This document shows positions 1 to 21,581 of a DNA stretch of 64,000 nt, piece by piece. How positions within the stretch are numbered: position 1 is the stretch's first letter; every line of letters begins with the position of its first letter. Under the pieces are notes generated by a model, which was not told the DNA's origin, ran no database searches, and worked only from the letters and a program-made list of their open reading frames with translations. The position numbers and the translations under genes were made by a program. The stretch covers positions 1-64,000 of the forward strand of contig JAPKZK010000103.1 in assembly GCA_026393835.1 (NCBI GenBank), read 5' to 3'. This stretch comes from Candidatus Aminicenantota bacterium. Lineage in GTDB: Bacteria > Acidobacteriota > Aminicenantia > UBA2199.

Positions 1-1
1 C

Positions 2-11440
<11,439 letters not shown>

Positions 11441-11470
11441 GAACCCAATATTTAAAAAGGAGTCTTAGGC

Positions 11471-14400
11471 ATGACGATGCAAAATAATACGTTTTATGAC
11501 GATCTGGAACTTTCAGGAGAAGAGAGCGCCATATTGGCCAGGATATTAAAGGGCGAATTAGACGGCAATTTCGGGCAAGATAAGATTCGCCCCCGCGACG
11601 TTTTTTCTCCCGTCCTGCAGTCTTTTTCCCAACAGCGGTTATGGATATTGGACAGGTTGGTTCCCGGCAGCGCCTTTTATAATTTACCTTCCGCCATACG
11701 TATAAAGGGCCCATTGGATGCCGGCGTATTGGAACGCAGCCTTAATGAAGTGATACGTCGCCATGAGTCCCTTCGAACCGTGTTTTCCATGGTGGACGAG
11801 GAACCCATGCAGGTGATTCTGCCGCGATTAAAATTAACGGTAACCCTTATCGATTTGGGTGCGTTATCCACGGCGGAGCAGGATTCTGAAGTATCGCGGC
11901 GGTTGGCAGAAGAGGCGCGGACCCCGTTCGATCTCCAGCGGGGACCTTTGCTGCGGGTGATTTTACTGCACCTGGGCGAGCACCATCATGTACTGCTGCA
12001 AAACATGCACCATATTATTTCCGATACCTGGTCCATGGGGTTATTTATCAAAGAGTTATCGGTAATTCACGCCGCTTTTTCCGGGGGCGGCCCCTCACCT
12101 TTACTTCCACCCGGGCTTCAATATGGCGATTATGCCGTGTGGCAGCGGCAGCGGCTGAAAGGGGAAACGCTGGAAAAACAACTGTCGTATTGGCGGGAAT
12201 TGCTCAGCGGCGATTTACCCATCCTGGAACTGCCCACCGACCGGCAGCGGCCGGCCGTCTCCACTTACCGCGGCGGAATCCGCTCCTTTACAATCCCCGA
12301 ACCCCTGACCGCCAAACTCCTGGACCTGGACCGCCAGGAAAATTCCAGCCTTTTTATGATCTTGCTGACCGCCTTTAATGTCCTTCTTTGCCGCTATTCC
12401 GGCCAGGAAGATATCCTGGTGGGTTCCCCCATTGCTAACCGGAACCGGGCCGAATTGGAAGAGATTATCGGTTTTTTTGCCAACACCCTGGTTTATCGGA
12501 CCGACCTGTCCGGGAACCCTACCTTTCGCCGGTTGTTGGCCCAGGTCCGCGACATGACCACCCGCGCTTACGATAACCAGGATATTCCTTTCGAGAAATT
12601 GGTGGAAGAACTTCAACCCCAGCGGTTCATGAGTCATAACCCCCTGTTCCAGGTAATGTTCGTGCTGCAAAACGCGCCCCGGCATACCATCGATGTCGGC
12701 AGCCTGAACATTGAACACTTAGCCGCCCACTCCGGGACCTCCAAATTTGACTTATGGCTGTCCGTAATCCAGTTTGAAAGAACCATGGGGCTCACCTTCG
12801 AGTATAGTTACGACATTTTCAACGACAGTACCGTTACCCGGCTTGCCGGTCATTTCCTGGCGCTGTTGGAAGCCATTACCCGCGATGCCGGCTGCTGCAT
12901 CCACCAGTTGGAAATCCTTCCCGAAGAAGAAAAGAGACGGTTGTTGATCGATTTTAACTACACGGATGCGGAATATCCCCGGGGCAAAACCCTCCATCAA
13001 TTATTCGCGGAACAGGCTGAAAAGTCGCCGGATCATATATCCCTGGTAGGGGCAACCGCTGTAGAGACGTTGCGCGCAACGTCTCTACAAATCCAAATAA
13101 CCTACCGTCAATTGAACCGGCAATCCAATCGATTGGGCGGGTTGTTAATCGAAAAGGGCGTCGCACCCGATACCATTGTGGCCGTTATGCTGGAACGGTC
13201 CATCGAGATGGTAATGGCGCTAATGGCCATATTAAAAGCCGGCGGCGCGTATCTGCCCATCGATCCCGATTACCCGCAAGAACGCATCGATTACATGTTG
13301 AAAGACAGTGCAGTCAAAATCCTATTAACCGCAAATGAAATATCTTCGCTTTCAACGGAGTGTGTTTTTAATTCTCATCATTCATCATTCATCATTCATC
13401 ATTCAAATCATCTTTCTTACCTCATCTACACTTCCGGTTCTACCGGCGAGCCCAAGGGGGCGATGATTTCCCATGAAGGGATTGTCAACCGGTTGCATTG
13501 GATGCAGGAGGCATTTTGTTTGAACTGCGCTGACCGCGTATTGCAGAAGACCCCATATAGTTTCGATGTATCCGTATGGGAATTTTTCTGGCCTTTGCTG
13601 AACGGCGCCGGCCTGGTGATGGCTGTACCCGGCGGCCATAAGGATTGTGCGTACCTGGTACAGGCCATTATTGGCGAAAAAATAACCACCATCCATTTTG
13701 TACCGTCCGCGCTGCAAGTGTTTTTAGAGGAACCCGGGGTGTCCGCCATTACTTCATTGAAACGGGTAATTTGCAGCGGCGAGGCACTGCCCCTCGAATA
13801 CCAGGAACGTTTTTTTGCAATATTTGCTAAGGTGGAATTGCATAACCTTTATGGACCCACCGAAGCCTCCGTCGATGTAACTGCCTGGAGTTGTGAACGA
13901 AATTCCGACCGGCATATGGTTCCCATCGGCGGGCCCATTGCCAATACACAAATATATATACTGGATAAAAACTTACAACCCGTACCCATCGGCGTCCACG
14001 GCGAACTGTATATCGGCGGCATCCAACTGGCCAGGGGATACATCAACCGCCCGGAATTAACGGCAGAGAGATTTAAATTTAATAGGTCCTATAGGTCCTA
14101 TAAGACCTATATTCTCTACAAAACCGGGGACCTGGTTCGGTGGCAGGAGGACGGGGCCATCGAGTTTCTCGGTCGGTTGGATTTCCAGGTCAAGGTTCGG
14201 GGGTTTCGGATTGAATTGGGGGAGATCGAAACGCGGTTAAGAGAACATCACGCCGTCCACGACGCCGTGGTGCTGACTGCCGGCGGCGACGGCAAAGACG
14301 GCGACACCGGGAACAAGAAATTAACGGCCTACGTCGTTCCCCGCCGCGCAGGGACCGATTTACCCGGAGACCAGGTGGGCGATTGGGAAGGCGTATTCGA

Positions 14401-17400
14401 TGAGACCTATGCCAATGACCCCAGGCGCCCTGACCCCGCTGACCCCGCATTTAATATTGTCGGCTGGAACAGCAGCTACACCGGCGAACCCATTCCCGCC
14501 CCGGAAATGCAGGAATGGGTGGACCAAACCACGGAACGGATTGTTTCCCTGGCGCCGCAGCGAGTTTTGGAAATCGGCTGCGGAACCGGGCTGTTTTTGT
14601 TTCCCCTTATCCGGCGCTGCCGGTACTATGTGGGGACGGATATTGCCAAAAAGGGACTGGACTATATTCGCCGTCAGTTGGATCGGTTGAAGGACGGCAA
14701 ACCGGGACAGGCCCATTGGGCGTCGGCGGCGTCGGTGGAATTGCAGCACAGGAGCGCTGAAAATTTTGAAGACATGGAGGATAGGGACCTGGATATGGTC
14801 ATCATGAACTCCGTTGTGCAGTATTTCCCCAGCGCCGAATATTTGGTGGAAGTAGTGAGCCGGGCCGTCCAAAACTTAAAACCCGGCGGCCATATATTCA
14901 TTGGTGATGTACGCAGTTTGCCCCTATTAAAAACCTTTCATGCCTCCGTTGAGTTTGCGCGTGCCGACGACGACGACATGTCCCGGCAGGTACTGGGCCG
15001 GGTGATGAACAAGCTGGCGGCTGAACAAGAATTGGTGGTGGACCCCCGTTTTTTCATGGCCCTGAAAACCCACCTTCCCAAAATAAAACAGGTGGAATTA
15101 CTGCTTAAATATGGCCGTTACTGCAATGAACTGTCGAAGTTCCGCTATGATGTGATTTTGCATATCGGAGAGGGACATGACGATTGTACTGCCGGGGACT
15201 ACCGGCCCGAATGCATATTGGATTGGGAGTCGGAGAAACCCGGGCTGGAGGGCATTCGCCGGTGGTTGAATACAGTCCCCGGGGAGCCGGGTGTATTGAC
15301 AATCAGGGGCGTCTGGAACCCGCGCGTCTCCGCTGATTTGCAGGTGTTGAAATGGCTTACCCGTCCCGGCAGGACCGGGACTGTCGCGGAGTTTCGCCGC
15401 TATTTGGCGGCGCAGAAAATCCGCGCCATTGAACCCGACGATTTCCTCCAATTAGCCGGAGAGTTTCCCTATCACATTTCCATTGTTATTTCGACGCAGG
15501 GAGAGGCCCATACATATGACGTCATTTTCAAGCGTCACAATTATCGATGCGGGGTCATCGGCCGCGTCGAAGTTCACCCCTGGCACAGTTATTCCAACAA
15601 CCCGCTGCTGCGAAAAATGACCGGGGAGTTAGTACCCCAATTGCGGGAATACTTAAAAGAGAGTCTTCCTGAGTACATGACGCCGTCCCATTTCATATTG
15701 CTGGACAGCCTGCCGTTGACTGCCAACGGCAAATTGGACCGGGGGGCGCTTCCCCTTTATGAACCGTCGCGGGCCGCCGCCGCCCTGGAGAAGCAGAACG
15801 AATTTGTAGAGCCCACCACAGGGACCGAGAAGATGTTGGTCGAGTCATGGAAAGAGCTGCTGCTCCTGGATAAAGTCAGTATCCATGATAATTTTTTCCA
15901 GTTGGGGGGCGATTCCATCAATGCCATTCAACTAATTTCCAGGATGAATAAAAAAGGATTTAACCTTTCCGTGTCTCACCTTTACCGGAACATGACCGTC
16001 GCCGAATTCGGCCGGTATATCGATAATCATTGGGAGGAGGTAACTGTGCGCGGGCAGGCGGGTATTCCTGCCCTGGAATTAAAAATAGACAAGGAAACCG
16101 TACTAAGCCGGTTACCCGCCGGCGTTGAAATCGAGGATATCTATCCCTTAACCCCCCTTCAAAAGCACATGTTGGCTTATTATCTCCGGGATAAACAGGA
16201 AAATGGCGATACCGGGTTATATGTCAACCAGGTACGTTTGCGGTGGCCCCTGGATATATCGCATATTCCCCTTTTAAAACAAGCTTTCCGACATTTATCG
16301 GAGGTTTATCCGTATTTGCGAACCGCCTTTATGTGGGAGAATATCGGGGAACCGCTCCAGGTTGTACATAAACATGCCCCGGTAGATATCCAATGTTACG
16401 ATTGGAGTCATTTGCCCCCCGGGGAGCGGGACCGGTGTGTTGAAGATTTTGTAGCCCGGGATCATTATCGCGGTTTTGAGCGGGATAATCCCGCGGTGGA
16501 ACGTCTCGCCATCATCGCCCTTTCCCCATCTGAAAGCCTTATTATTAAAACCTCCGATTTAATGCGCGTCGATGGTTGGAGCGCCATGATAATAACCACC
16601 AAACTCTTTGAATATATGCGTGGTTTGTCTACCGGGCAAGCGCAGAAACTTGAACCCAACGATAGTTACCGCGACTACTTGTTTTGGCTGTCTTCCCGGG
16701 ACCAGGCCAAAGGCAAATATTTTTGGCAAGCCATGCTTCGTGGTTGTCCTGTTCCAACGCCTATCGTGGAGTGCGCCCCCCGGAATCGAGATACCGATGG
16801 GGGAAAAGCTGAACCGGGGTTTTATAACCGGACTATTTATTTAGGCGGGCCGCAGACCGCTGAGGTAAACAATTTCTTAAAACAAAATCAAATTGTGCTG
16901 AGTGCATTGACCTGCGGCATTTGGGCGCTGCTCCTGGGGCATTACACCGGTCATGACAGCGTTATATTCGGGGTGCTATTTTCCGGGCGCGGCGCGGCCC
17001 TGGCAGGCGTGGAGTCCATGATCGGTCAGGCCGTAAACATTTTACCCATGCGTATCGATTTGTCCAGGGAGGCGCCCATGTTAACCTGGATTCGGCAAAT
17101 CTGGGATACCCTGGCGGCGCTTCATCCGTATGAAACCGATCAACAGGATAATATTCGCCAGTGGTGGAATAGACCCACGGGACAGCCCTTATTTGAGAGT
17201 TACCTGGTGGTGGAGAATTTCCCGGGCATAAAAGAAAAAAGCAAAATCGATGCTTCCGGGCGACCCAATTTCGAATATATCGCGCAAATGGAATATCCCC
17301 TGAGAGTAGAATTCCAACCGGGCCCGGAATTGGGTTTAGTGATGCAGTATTACCGGCGTCATTTTACCGCTGAGTCCATCGAGGCAATGATGAATGATTT

Positions 17401-17518
17401 GCAAACCCTGCTGGCGGAGATAATCAAAAACCCGGCTCAAAAGGTGGGCGATTTGGAAGGATTGATTGGCAGTATGTCCTGGGGGGGGGTGCAAGGATTG
17501 AAAAGAAAAAGAAGTTGA
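11471..17518 (+). CDS. NRPS module C-A(MT)-PCP with a terminal condensation-like domain
   Basis: This gene starts 30 bases after the upstream synthase, with AAGGAG ahead of the ATG, so it is likely the next enzyme in the line. An N-terminal segment of about 40 residues may be a docking region. The C domain has HHIISDTWS at 180-188. The A domain pocket resembles EntF-type Ser domains (FDVSVWEFFWP, HFVPS, LYGPTEASVDV). A methyltransferase with EIGCGTG at 1034-1040 is inserted between a8 and a9, the usual place for N-methylation. The PCP Ser is 1482. The last 450 residues form a C-like fold in which HHxxxDG has become DLMRVDG (1696-1702), so it is probably inactive. No thioesterase follows. The 3' end overlaps the convergent S41 gene by 82 bases across a G9 tract. 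Confidence 0.93.
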   Translation: MTMQNNTFYDDLELSGEESAILARILKGELDGNFGQDKIRPRDVFSPVLQSFSQQRLWILDRLVPGSAFYNLPSAIRIKGPLDAGVLERSLNEVIRRHESLRTVFSMVDEEPMQVILPRLKLTVTLIDLGALSTAEQDSEVSRRLAEEARTPFDLQRGPLLRVILLHLGEHHHVLLQNMHHIISDTWSMGLFIKELSVIHAAFSGGGPSPLLPPGLQYGDYAVWQRQRLKGETLEKQLSYWRELLSGDLPILELPTDRQRPAVSTYRGGIRSFTIPEPLTAKLLDLDRQENSSLFMILLTAFNVLLCRYSGQEDILVGSPIANRNRAELEEIIGFFANTLVYRTDLSGNPTFRRLLAQVRDMTTRAYDNQDIPFEKLVEELQPQRFMSHNPLFQVMFVLQNAPRHTIDVGSLNIEHLAAHSGTSKFDLWLSVIQFERTMGLTFEYSYDIFNDSTVTRLAGHFLALLEAITRDAGCCIHQLEILPEEEKRRLLIDFNYTDAEYPRGKTLHQLFAEQAEKSPDHISLVGATAVETLRATSLQIQITYRQLNRQSNRLGGLLIEKGVAPDTIVAVMLERSIEMVMALMAILKAGGAYLPIDPDYPQERIDYMLKDSAVKILLTANEISSLSTECVFNSHHSSFIIHHSNHLSYLIYTSGSTGEPKGAMISHEGIVNRLHWMQEAFCLNCADRVLQKTPYSFDVSVWEFFWPLLNGAGLVMAVPGGHKDCAYLVQAIIGEKITTIHFVPSALQVFLEEPGVSAITSLKRVICSGEALPLEYQERFFAIFAKVELHNLYGPTEASVDVTAWSCERNSDRHMVPIGGPIANTQIYILDKNLQPVPIGVHGELYIGGIQLARGYINRPELTAERFKFNRSYRSYKTYILYKTGDLVRWQEDGAIEFLGRLDFQVKVRGFRIELGEIETRLREHHAVHDAVVLTAGGDGKDGDTGNKKLTAYVVPRRAGTDLPGDQVGDWEGVFDETYANDPRRPDPADPAFNIVGWNSSYTGEPIPAPEMQEWVDQTTERIVSLAPQRVLEIGCGTGLFLFPLIRRCRYYVGTDIAKKGLDYIRRQLDRLKDGKPGQAHWASAASVELQHRSAENFEDMEDRDLDMVIMNSVVQYFPSAEYLVEVVSRAVQNLKPGGHIFIGDVRSLPLLKTFHASVEFARADDDDMSRQVLGRVMNKLAAEQELVVDPRFFMALKTHLPKIKQVELLLKYGRYCNELSKFRYDVILHIGEGHDDCTAGDYRPECILDWESEKPGLEGIRRWLNTVPGEPGVLTIRGVWNPRVSADLQVLKWLTRPGRTGTVAEFRRYLAAQKIRAIEPDDFLQLAGEFPYHISIVISTQGEAHTYDVIFKRHNYRCGVIGRVEVHPWHSYSNNPLLRKMTGELVPQLREYLKESLPEYMTPSHFILLDSLPLTANGKLDRGALPLYEPSRAAAALEKQNEFVEPTTGTEKMLVESWKELLLLDKVSIHDNFFQLGGDSINAIQLISRMNKKGFNLSVSHLYRNMTVAEFGRYIDNHWEEVTVRGQAGIPALELKIDKETVLSRLPAGVEIEDIYPLTPLQKHMLAYYLRDKQENGDTGLYVNQVRLRWPLDISHIPLLKQAFRHLSEVYPYLRTAFMWENIGEPLQVVHKHAPVDIQCYDWSHLPPGERDRCVEDFVARDHYRGFERDNPAVERLAIIALSPSESLIIKTSDLMRVDGWSAMIITTKLFEYMRGLSTGQAQKLEPNDSYRDYLFWLSSRDQAKGKYFWQAMLRGCPVPTPIVECAPRNRDTDGGKAEPGFYNRTIYLGGPQTAEVNNFLKQNQIVLSALTCGIWALLLGHYTGHDSVIFGVLFSGRGAALAGVESMIGQAVNILPMRIDLSREAPMLTWIRQIWDTLAALHPYETDQQDNIRQWWNRPTGQPLFESYLVVENFPGIKEKSKIDASGRPNFEYIAQMEYPLRVEFQPGPELGLVMQYYRRHFTAESIEAMMNDLQTLLAEIIKNPAQKVGDLEGLIGSMSWGGVQGLKRKRS
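13060..13089. repeat. Perfect 30-bp palindrome in frame in the Ser-like A domain
   Basis: The 15-base arm TGTAGAGACGTTGCG is followed immediately by its complement. The sequence encodes a VETLRATSLQ-like stretch at the position where the Ile-like A domain has the 2472-2493 element. Confidence 0.85.
13370..13407. repeat. CATCATT tandem element in frame before motif A3
   Basis: Same element and same site as 2774-2811, encoding SHHSSFIIHHSN before LSYLIYTSGSTGEPKG. Confidence 0.8.
14081..14112. repeat. AGGTCCTAT tandem element before the TGD motif
   Basis: Copies of a TAGGTCCTA unit followed by the inverted AGACCTAT encode RSYRSYKTY in frame ahead of LYKTGDLVRW. It occupies the site filled by unrelated elements in the other A domains. 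Confidence 0.75.
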
Positions 17519-18837
17519 AAGACATAGGTCATTTCCCTGTCGATACCGTTGATCAGGTCTTCCAGGGAAGGGGCGACCGGATGATCCGGCATAATTCCCC
17601 GCCCCTTCTCAAAACCGGAAACCGCCGTCGCCCAGGTGGTCCGGGCAACCTGGAAATTGATATGGGTATTGGGTAATAATGTATTCATATGATTATCATT
17701 GCAATAAAAGGAACCGCCGGTTTCTTCACCGATAAATACGCCCAGGTGATGGAACTGGGCCAGCGAACAAAAATGACCGGCGCTGGAAAAACAAGACCCC
17801 GCGATTAAGAAATAGACATTGCCGTTAAAATTTAAATCATAAGGAGTTCTCGGTACAAAGAGCGATGGGTAAGCCGATCGATTACCTTCACTGAAATAGG
17901 TAAACGGATAATCGATCAAATATGAAATCAAATCCGCGCTGTATTCAGGATCGCCCCCGGAATTTCCTCTTAAATCGATAACCAGGTTTTTAATATTGCG
18001 GCGGAGAATATCCTGGAAGGAAGTTCTCATAAATGATTTAAAATCGGGTTGTATGCCGGAGGCAAAGGATTTAACCGTTAATATCGCCGTACTGGAATTT
18101 TCGCGTATTTCAAGAGATAAATTAGAACTGCCGGGGTTTAATGCCTGGAAAGCGCCCCATACTTCATCGTAGGGTAAGGCTTCCAGTGAAAGAGTAAATT
18201 CGCCGGTCTCCCCGGCCGCAATACACTGGAGTTCAAAACGATCAGGGGCATCGATAAGATCGAAATATAATTGAAAAAATTGGCGTTTGATCTTCCTGTA
18301 TTTATATGCCGCGATATTCCCGTCCGCGGGGATTCCATTTAACAATTTATTTAAAATCGTGGCAATGGGGACCCGGTTGATGGATACGATCTCAGTTCCC
18401 AGGATAATATCTGTTTCGCGGCTGTAATTTTGGTAAATATAGGCTTTTTCATTGAGAAATACCACACCTAACGGAAAGAGTCTCGCGTTGTTTCTTTGCT
18501 GATTCTTATAGGCGTTGGAGAAATCGATAAACGTATGACCGCAATTAACTTTAGCCACTATGGGCGCCAAAAGCTTGAAAAATTGGGCTTCCGTCATGGC
18601 CCTATCGATCGATGCGTAGGCTTCATCGAAAAAGCCGTCAAAGGTTTCTTTGGGGTAATATAAATAGAGCGCCGGATGATTGCTTTCCAATAGTTCGCGA
18701 AGATATGTGAAATCTTCCTGTAATTGCCGGATGCTAAATTCATTGGAATTGGGCGTTATATGGTCGCCCGATTTTATATTACAGCCAAAAGTAATGCATA
18801 GTATAAAGATAACCAGGATCGGTTCCACCGACTTCAT
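17437..18837 (-). CDS. S41-family peptidase, predicted lipoprotein
   Basis: The 466-residue protein starts with a lipoprotein-type signal ending in ITFGC, so it is probably anchored to a membrane outside the cytoplasm. The central part carries the S41 (tail-specific protease) hallmark LVIDLRGNSGG. The nucleophile region AGSCFSSAGHF follows, then GEETGG. No PDZ domain is obvious. The gene converges on the NRPS, and the last 82 bases overlap it. The C-terminal residues after about FQLLFLFN are encoded across a C9 run (G9 on the + strand at 17481-17489), so the true end is uncertain. A link to peptide export or maturation is possible but rests only on proximity. Confidence 0.85.
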   Translation of the reverse strand: MKSVEPILVIFILCITFGCNIKSGDHITPNSNEFSIRQLQEDFTYLRELLESNHPALYLYYPKETFDGFFDEAYASIDRAMTEAQFFKLLAPIVAKVNCGHTFIDFSNAYKNQQRNNARLFPLGVVFLNEKAYIYQNYSRETDIILGTEIVSINRVPIATILNKLLNGIPADGNIAAYKYRKIKRQFFQLYFDLIDAPDRFELQCIAAGETGEFTLSLEALPYDEVWGAFQALNPGSSNLSLEIRENSSTAILTVKSFASGIQPDFKSFMRTSFQDILRRNIKNLVIDLRGNSGGDPEYSADLISYLIDYPFTYFSEGNRSAYPSLFVPRTPYDLNFNGNVYFLIAGSCFSSAGHFCSLAQFHHLGVFIGEETGGSFYCNDNHMNTLLPNTHINFQVARTTWATAVSGFEKGRGIMPDHPVAPSLEDLINGIDREMTYVFQLLFLFNPCTPPQDILPINPSKSPTF

Positions 18838-18925
18838 GTTTTTATCTCCTTTTTCCGTAAATCATGAAAATTTTGCCGCTGTGCCCTGTTGCCCTGGCGG
18901 CTATTTTCGCGGCAGGTCATTAAAA

Positions 18926-19786
18926 CTAGCGATTGGGGTAATCGAAAAATCCTTTGCCGCTTTTTCTACCCAGCAGCCCGGCGTCCACCATTTTCCGCAG
19001 CAGCGGGCAGCAGCGAAATTTGGGGTCTTGATAACTTTCATAAAGCACATCCAGGGACTTCATCACTGTATCCAGACCGATTAAATCGGCGGTTTCCAAC
19101 GGGCCCATTTTATGTCCGAAACATTTTTTAAATATACTATCGATCTGTTCGGCGGTGGCCACGCCATCCTGGTACACAAAAGCGGCCTCATTCATGAAAA
19201 GATGGGAAATACGATTGGATACGAAACCCGGGAAATCTTTTACCACGATGGCATCTTTTCCCAATTGGGTCAGCAGCGCTTTTGTTTTTTCAAGACAGTC
19301 ATCCGAGGTATGAAACCCGCGCATGACTTCGATCACGGGCTTTAAATAACTGGGATTCATAAAATGCACGCCCACGACTTTGTCCGGGCGCTTCGTAATG
19401 CTGCCCACCTTCGTTATGGAAATACAAGAAGTGTCCACACCAAAACAGGTGTCCGGATTGCATATGCGGTCCAGTTCGAGGTAGACCTTTTTTTTAATTT
19501 CCCAATCCTCGGTTACGTTTTCAACGATATACTCGCAATCGCGGACATCTTCCAGGCGGGTGGTGAAAGTAATCTGCTTCAAGGCATCCTCGAACTGCAT
19601 TTTGGGGGCGCCTTTATACAGCAGCGGCGCAAAACGGATATCCTTGATAATCTCGGCCCTGGCTTTTTCCAGGCATTCGCTGGATATATCCACCAGGACG
19701 GACTGGATCCCGTGAAACACCATGTCCACAGTAACGCCGACGCCCATGACGCCGGCCCCGATAACTCCGACATTTTTAAAGGTCAT
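18926..19786 (-). CDS. 3-hydroxyacyl-CoA dehydrogenase (3-hydroxybutyryl-CoA dehydrogenase type)
   Basis: The 286-residue NAD(P)-dependent enzyme oxidises or reduces the 3-hydroxy group of acyl-CoA thioesters. The N-terminal Rossmann motif is GVIGAGVMGVGV. The catalytic His region is VVGVHFMNPSYLKPVIEV, and the C-terminal helical domain ends with GRKSGKGFFDYP, as in PaaH/Hbd proteins. Length is normal for the family. AAGGAGAT lies just upstream of the ATG. It stands between the NRPS cluster and the signalling operon. It could supply fatty-acid or butyrate metabolism, or an FkbK-like precursor step for the polyketide. The other methoxymalonyl genes are missing, so I favour primary metabolism. 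Confidence 0.9.
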   Translation of the reverse strand: MTFKNVGVIGAGVMGVGVTVDMVFHGIQSVLVDISSECLEKARAEIIKDIRFAPLLYKGAPKMQFEDALKQITFTTRLEDVRDCEYIVENVTEDWEIKKKVYLELDRICNPDTCFGVDTSCISITKVGSITKRPDKVVGVHFMNPSYLKPVIEVMRGFHTSDDCLEKTKALLTQLGKDAIVVKDFPGFVSNRISHLFMNEAAFVYQDGVATAEQIDSIFKKCFGHKMGPLETADLIGLDTVMKSLDVLYESYQDPKFRCCPLLRKMVDAGLLGRKSGKGFFDYPNR

Positions 19787-19834
19787 ATTAATCTCCTTAT
19801 CGCCGCTTCTATTGTATCATAAAATAATCAAAAT

Positions 19835-21571
19835 TCAATATTTAAACTGCGGCGGAAGCCACTTCGCAATCATATTTAAAAGCTGTGCCTGTTTCAAGGG
19901 TTTCGCTATAAAATCGTTCATGCCGCAGGTTAAACATTTTTCCCTGTCAGTGGGAAAAGCACCGGCTGTCAATGCAATAATCGGGAGATTGCAATAGCCC
20001 AATTGCCGGATGATCCTTGCGGCCTCTGTGCCATCCATAACCGGCATCTGCACATCCATTAAAACCAGGTGGTAATTATTTTTTTTTACTATTTCTACCG
20101 CGTCGATGCCATTGCCGACGATATCGACTTGGTGGCCTTCCTTCGTCAGTATGGCCGCGATCAGTTGCTGGCTAATCTTGTTATCCTCCGCCAGGAGAAT
20201 ATAAGCGGGATGTATTTTTCCACGGACTTCCGCTATTTCGGTAATTTCTTTGACGGTTGTTGTCCCGGTATCGGTAGCCGCGGCGGCGATGGGGAAGGGT
20301 AATTGGAGCCGGAAAACCGTTCTGCCCGGGATACTGTCGACAGTAAGCAACCCCCGCATCAATTCCGCCAACATCCTGGAAATGGCCAGGCCCAGTCCCG
20401 CGCCGCCATGCTGCCTTTTGAAAGATACATCCGCCTGGAAAAATTTGTTGAAAATAAGATTGAACATCTTCGGTTCGATCCCGATCCCGGTGTCTTCCAC
20501 GTCGATGCAAAATTGGACGACGTCGCCGGTTACGGTTTCCTCTCGCACTTTAATTTTTACACCGCCTTCAATTGTAAATTTCAGCGCATTTCCCGCGAGG
20601 TTCAAAATGATTTGTCGCACTCTGCCGGGGTCCCCCACCACATGGCGCGGCTCCGCGGGATCGAAATCCATGATAAAGGTTAATCCTTTTTTTGAGGCCT
20701 GGGGAGTAAGGATAAGGACGATATCTTCGATTATTTTTTTAAGATCGAAGGGAACCGCCTCAAGGGACATTTCCCCTGCCTCTATCCTGGAAATATCCAG
20801 GATATCCTTGATGATGGCCAATAACGCTTCGCCGCATTCATATATCGCTGCTCCATAGCTGTGCTGTTCACTATTAAGCGGGGTTTTCAGCAGCATTTCG
20901 CTCATGCCGATAATGCCGGTCAGGGGGGTGCGGATCTCATGGCTCATATTGGCCAGGAATTCGCTCTTAGTCTTGTTTGCCACTTCAGCCCGTTCTTTGG
21001 CTTGCCAAAGCGCTTCGGTGTGTAAGTCCACCATTTTTTGGAGTTCATTCATTTTAATGGAAGCCTGTTTTGATAGTATCCACTTGCTCAACAGGGCAAT
21101 GGTTATCTGGGACACTTCCGCATGATCGAAAGGCTTTTTAAGAATAAGCAAACTGTCTTGATAACCGACCTGCCGAACGATTTGTTCCCAGGAATAATCG
21201 GAATAAGCGGTGCAAATGACCACCTGGACGTCGGGGTCGATCTCCCAGATATATTTCGTGGTTTCAAGTCCATCCCACCCGGGGGGCATACGCATATCCA
21301 CGAAAGCCAGTTGAAAAGGCGAGCCTTCCCGGCAGGCTTTTTTAATCATTTCGGCGCCGTCCTTACCCTGGGCGGCGTAGGCCAGTTCATATTCCGGGTG
21401 TACCCTGGATTTTCCCCTGTGAACCGCCTCGCCGAAAAGCGTGGCTTCGATATCATCCAGCCCATACCAATCTTCTTCCTTGCAGAGGATATTGCAAAAG
21501 TCGTCGAAAATATCCGGGTTATCGTCGATGACGATAATCTTACGGGTCTCATTTATTTGATTTAAGTTCAT
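19835..21571 (-). CDS. Hybrid sensor kinase/response regulator (REC-HisKA-HATPase-REC)
   Basis: The 578-residue cytoplasmic protein has no membrane segment. An N-terminal receiver ([15 protein letters not shown]; phospho-Asp in [13 protein letters not shown]) is followed by a HisKA dimerisation box with [18 protein letters not shown]. The ATPase domain follows ([25 protein letters not shown]). A second receiver has the Asp in [14 protein letters not shown] and ends in ALTAGA and KPLKQAQ motifs. The arrangement suggests a phosphorelay in which the first REC receives input, probably from the histidine kinase encoded 10 bases upstream. No DNA-binding output domain is present. Confidence 0.93.
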   Translation of the reverse strand: MNLNQINETRKIIVIDDNPDIFDDFCNILCKEEDWYGLDDIEATLFGEAVHRGKSRVHPEYELAYAAQGKDGAEMIKKACREGSPFQLAFVDMRMPPGWDGLETTKYIWEIDPDVQVVICTAYSDYSWEQIVRQVGYQDSLLILKKPFDHAEVSQITIALLSKWILSKQASIKMNELQKMVDLHTEALWQAKERAEVANKTKSEFLANMSHEIRTPLTGIIGMSEMLLKTPLNSEQHSYGAAIYECGEALLAIIKDILDISRIEAGEMSLEAVPFDLKKIIEDIVLILTPQASKKGLTFIMDFDPAEPRHVVGDPGRVRQIILNLAGNALKFTIEGGVKIKVREETVTGDVVQFCIDVEDTGIGIEPKMFNLIFNKFFQADVSFKRQHGGAGLGLAISRMLAELMRGLLTVDSIPGRTVFRLQLPFPIAAAATDTGTTTVKEITEIAEVRGKIHPAYILLAEDNKISQQLIAAILTKEGHQVDIVGNGIDAVEIVKKNNYHLVLMDVQMPVMDGTEAARIIRQLGYCNLPIIALTAGAFPTDREKCLTCGMNDFIAKPLKQAQLLNMIAKWLPPQFKY

Positions 21572-21581
21572 GTTTTTAACC

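Noticed and set aside
18680-19131. Open frames on the + strand opposite the peptidase and dehydrogenase genes
   Set aside because: No ribosome binding site or recognisable domain; they are shadows of the - strand genes.
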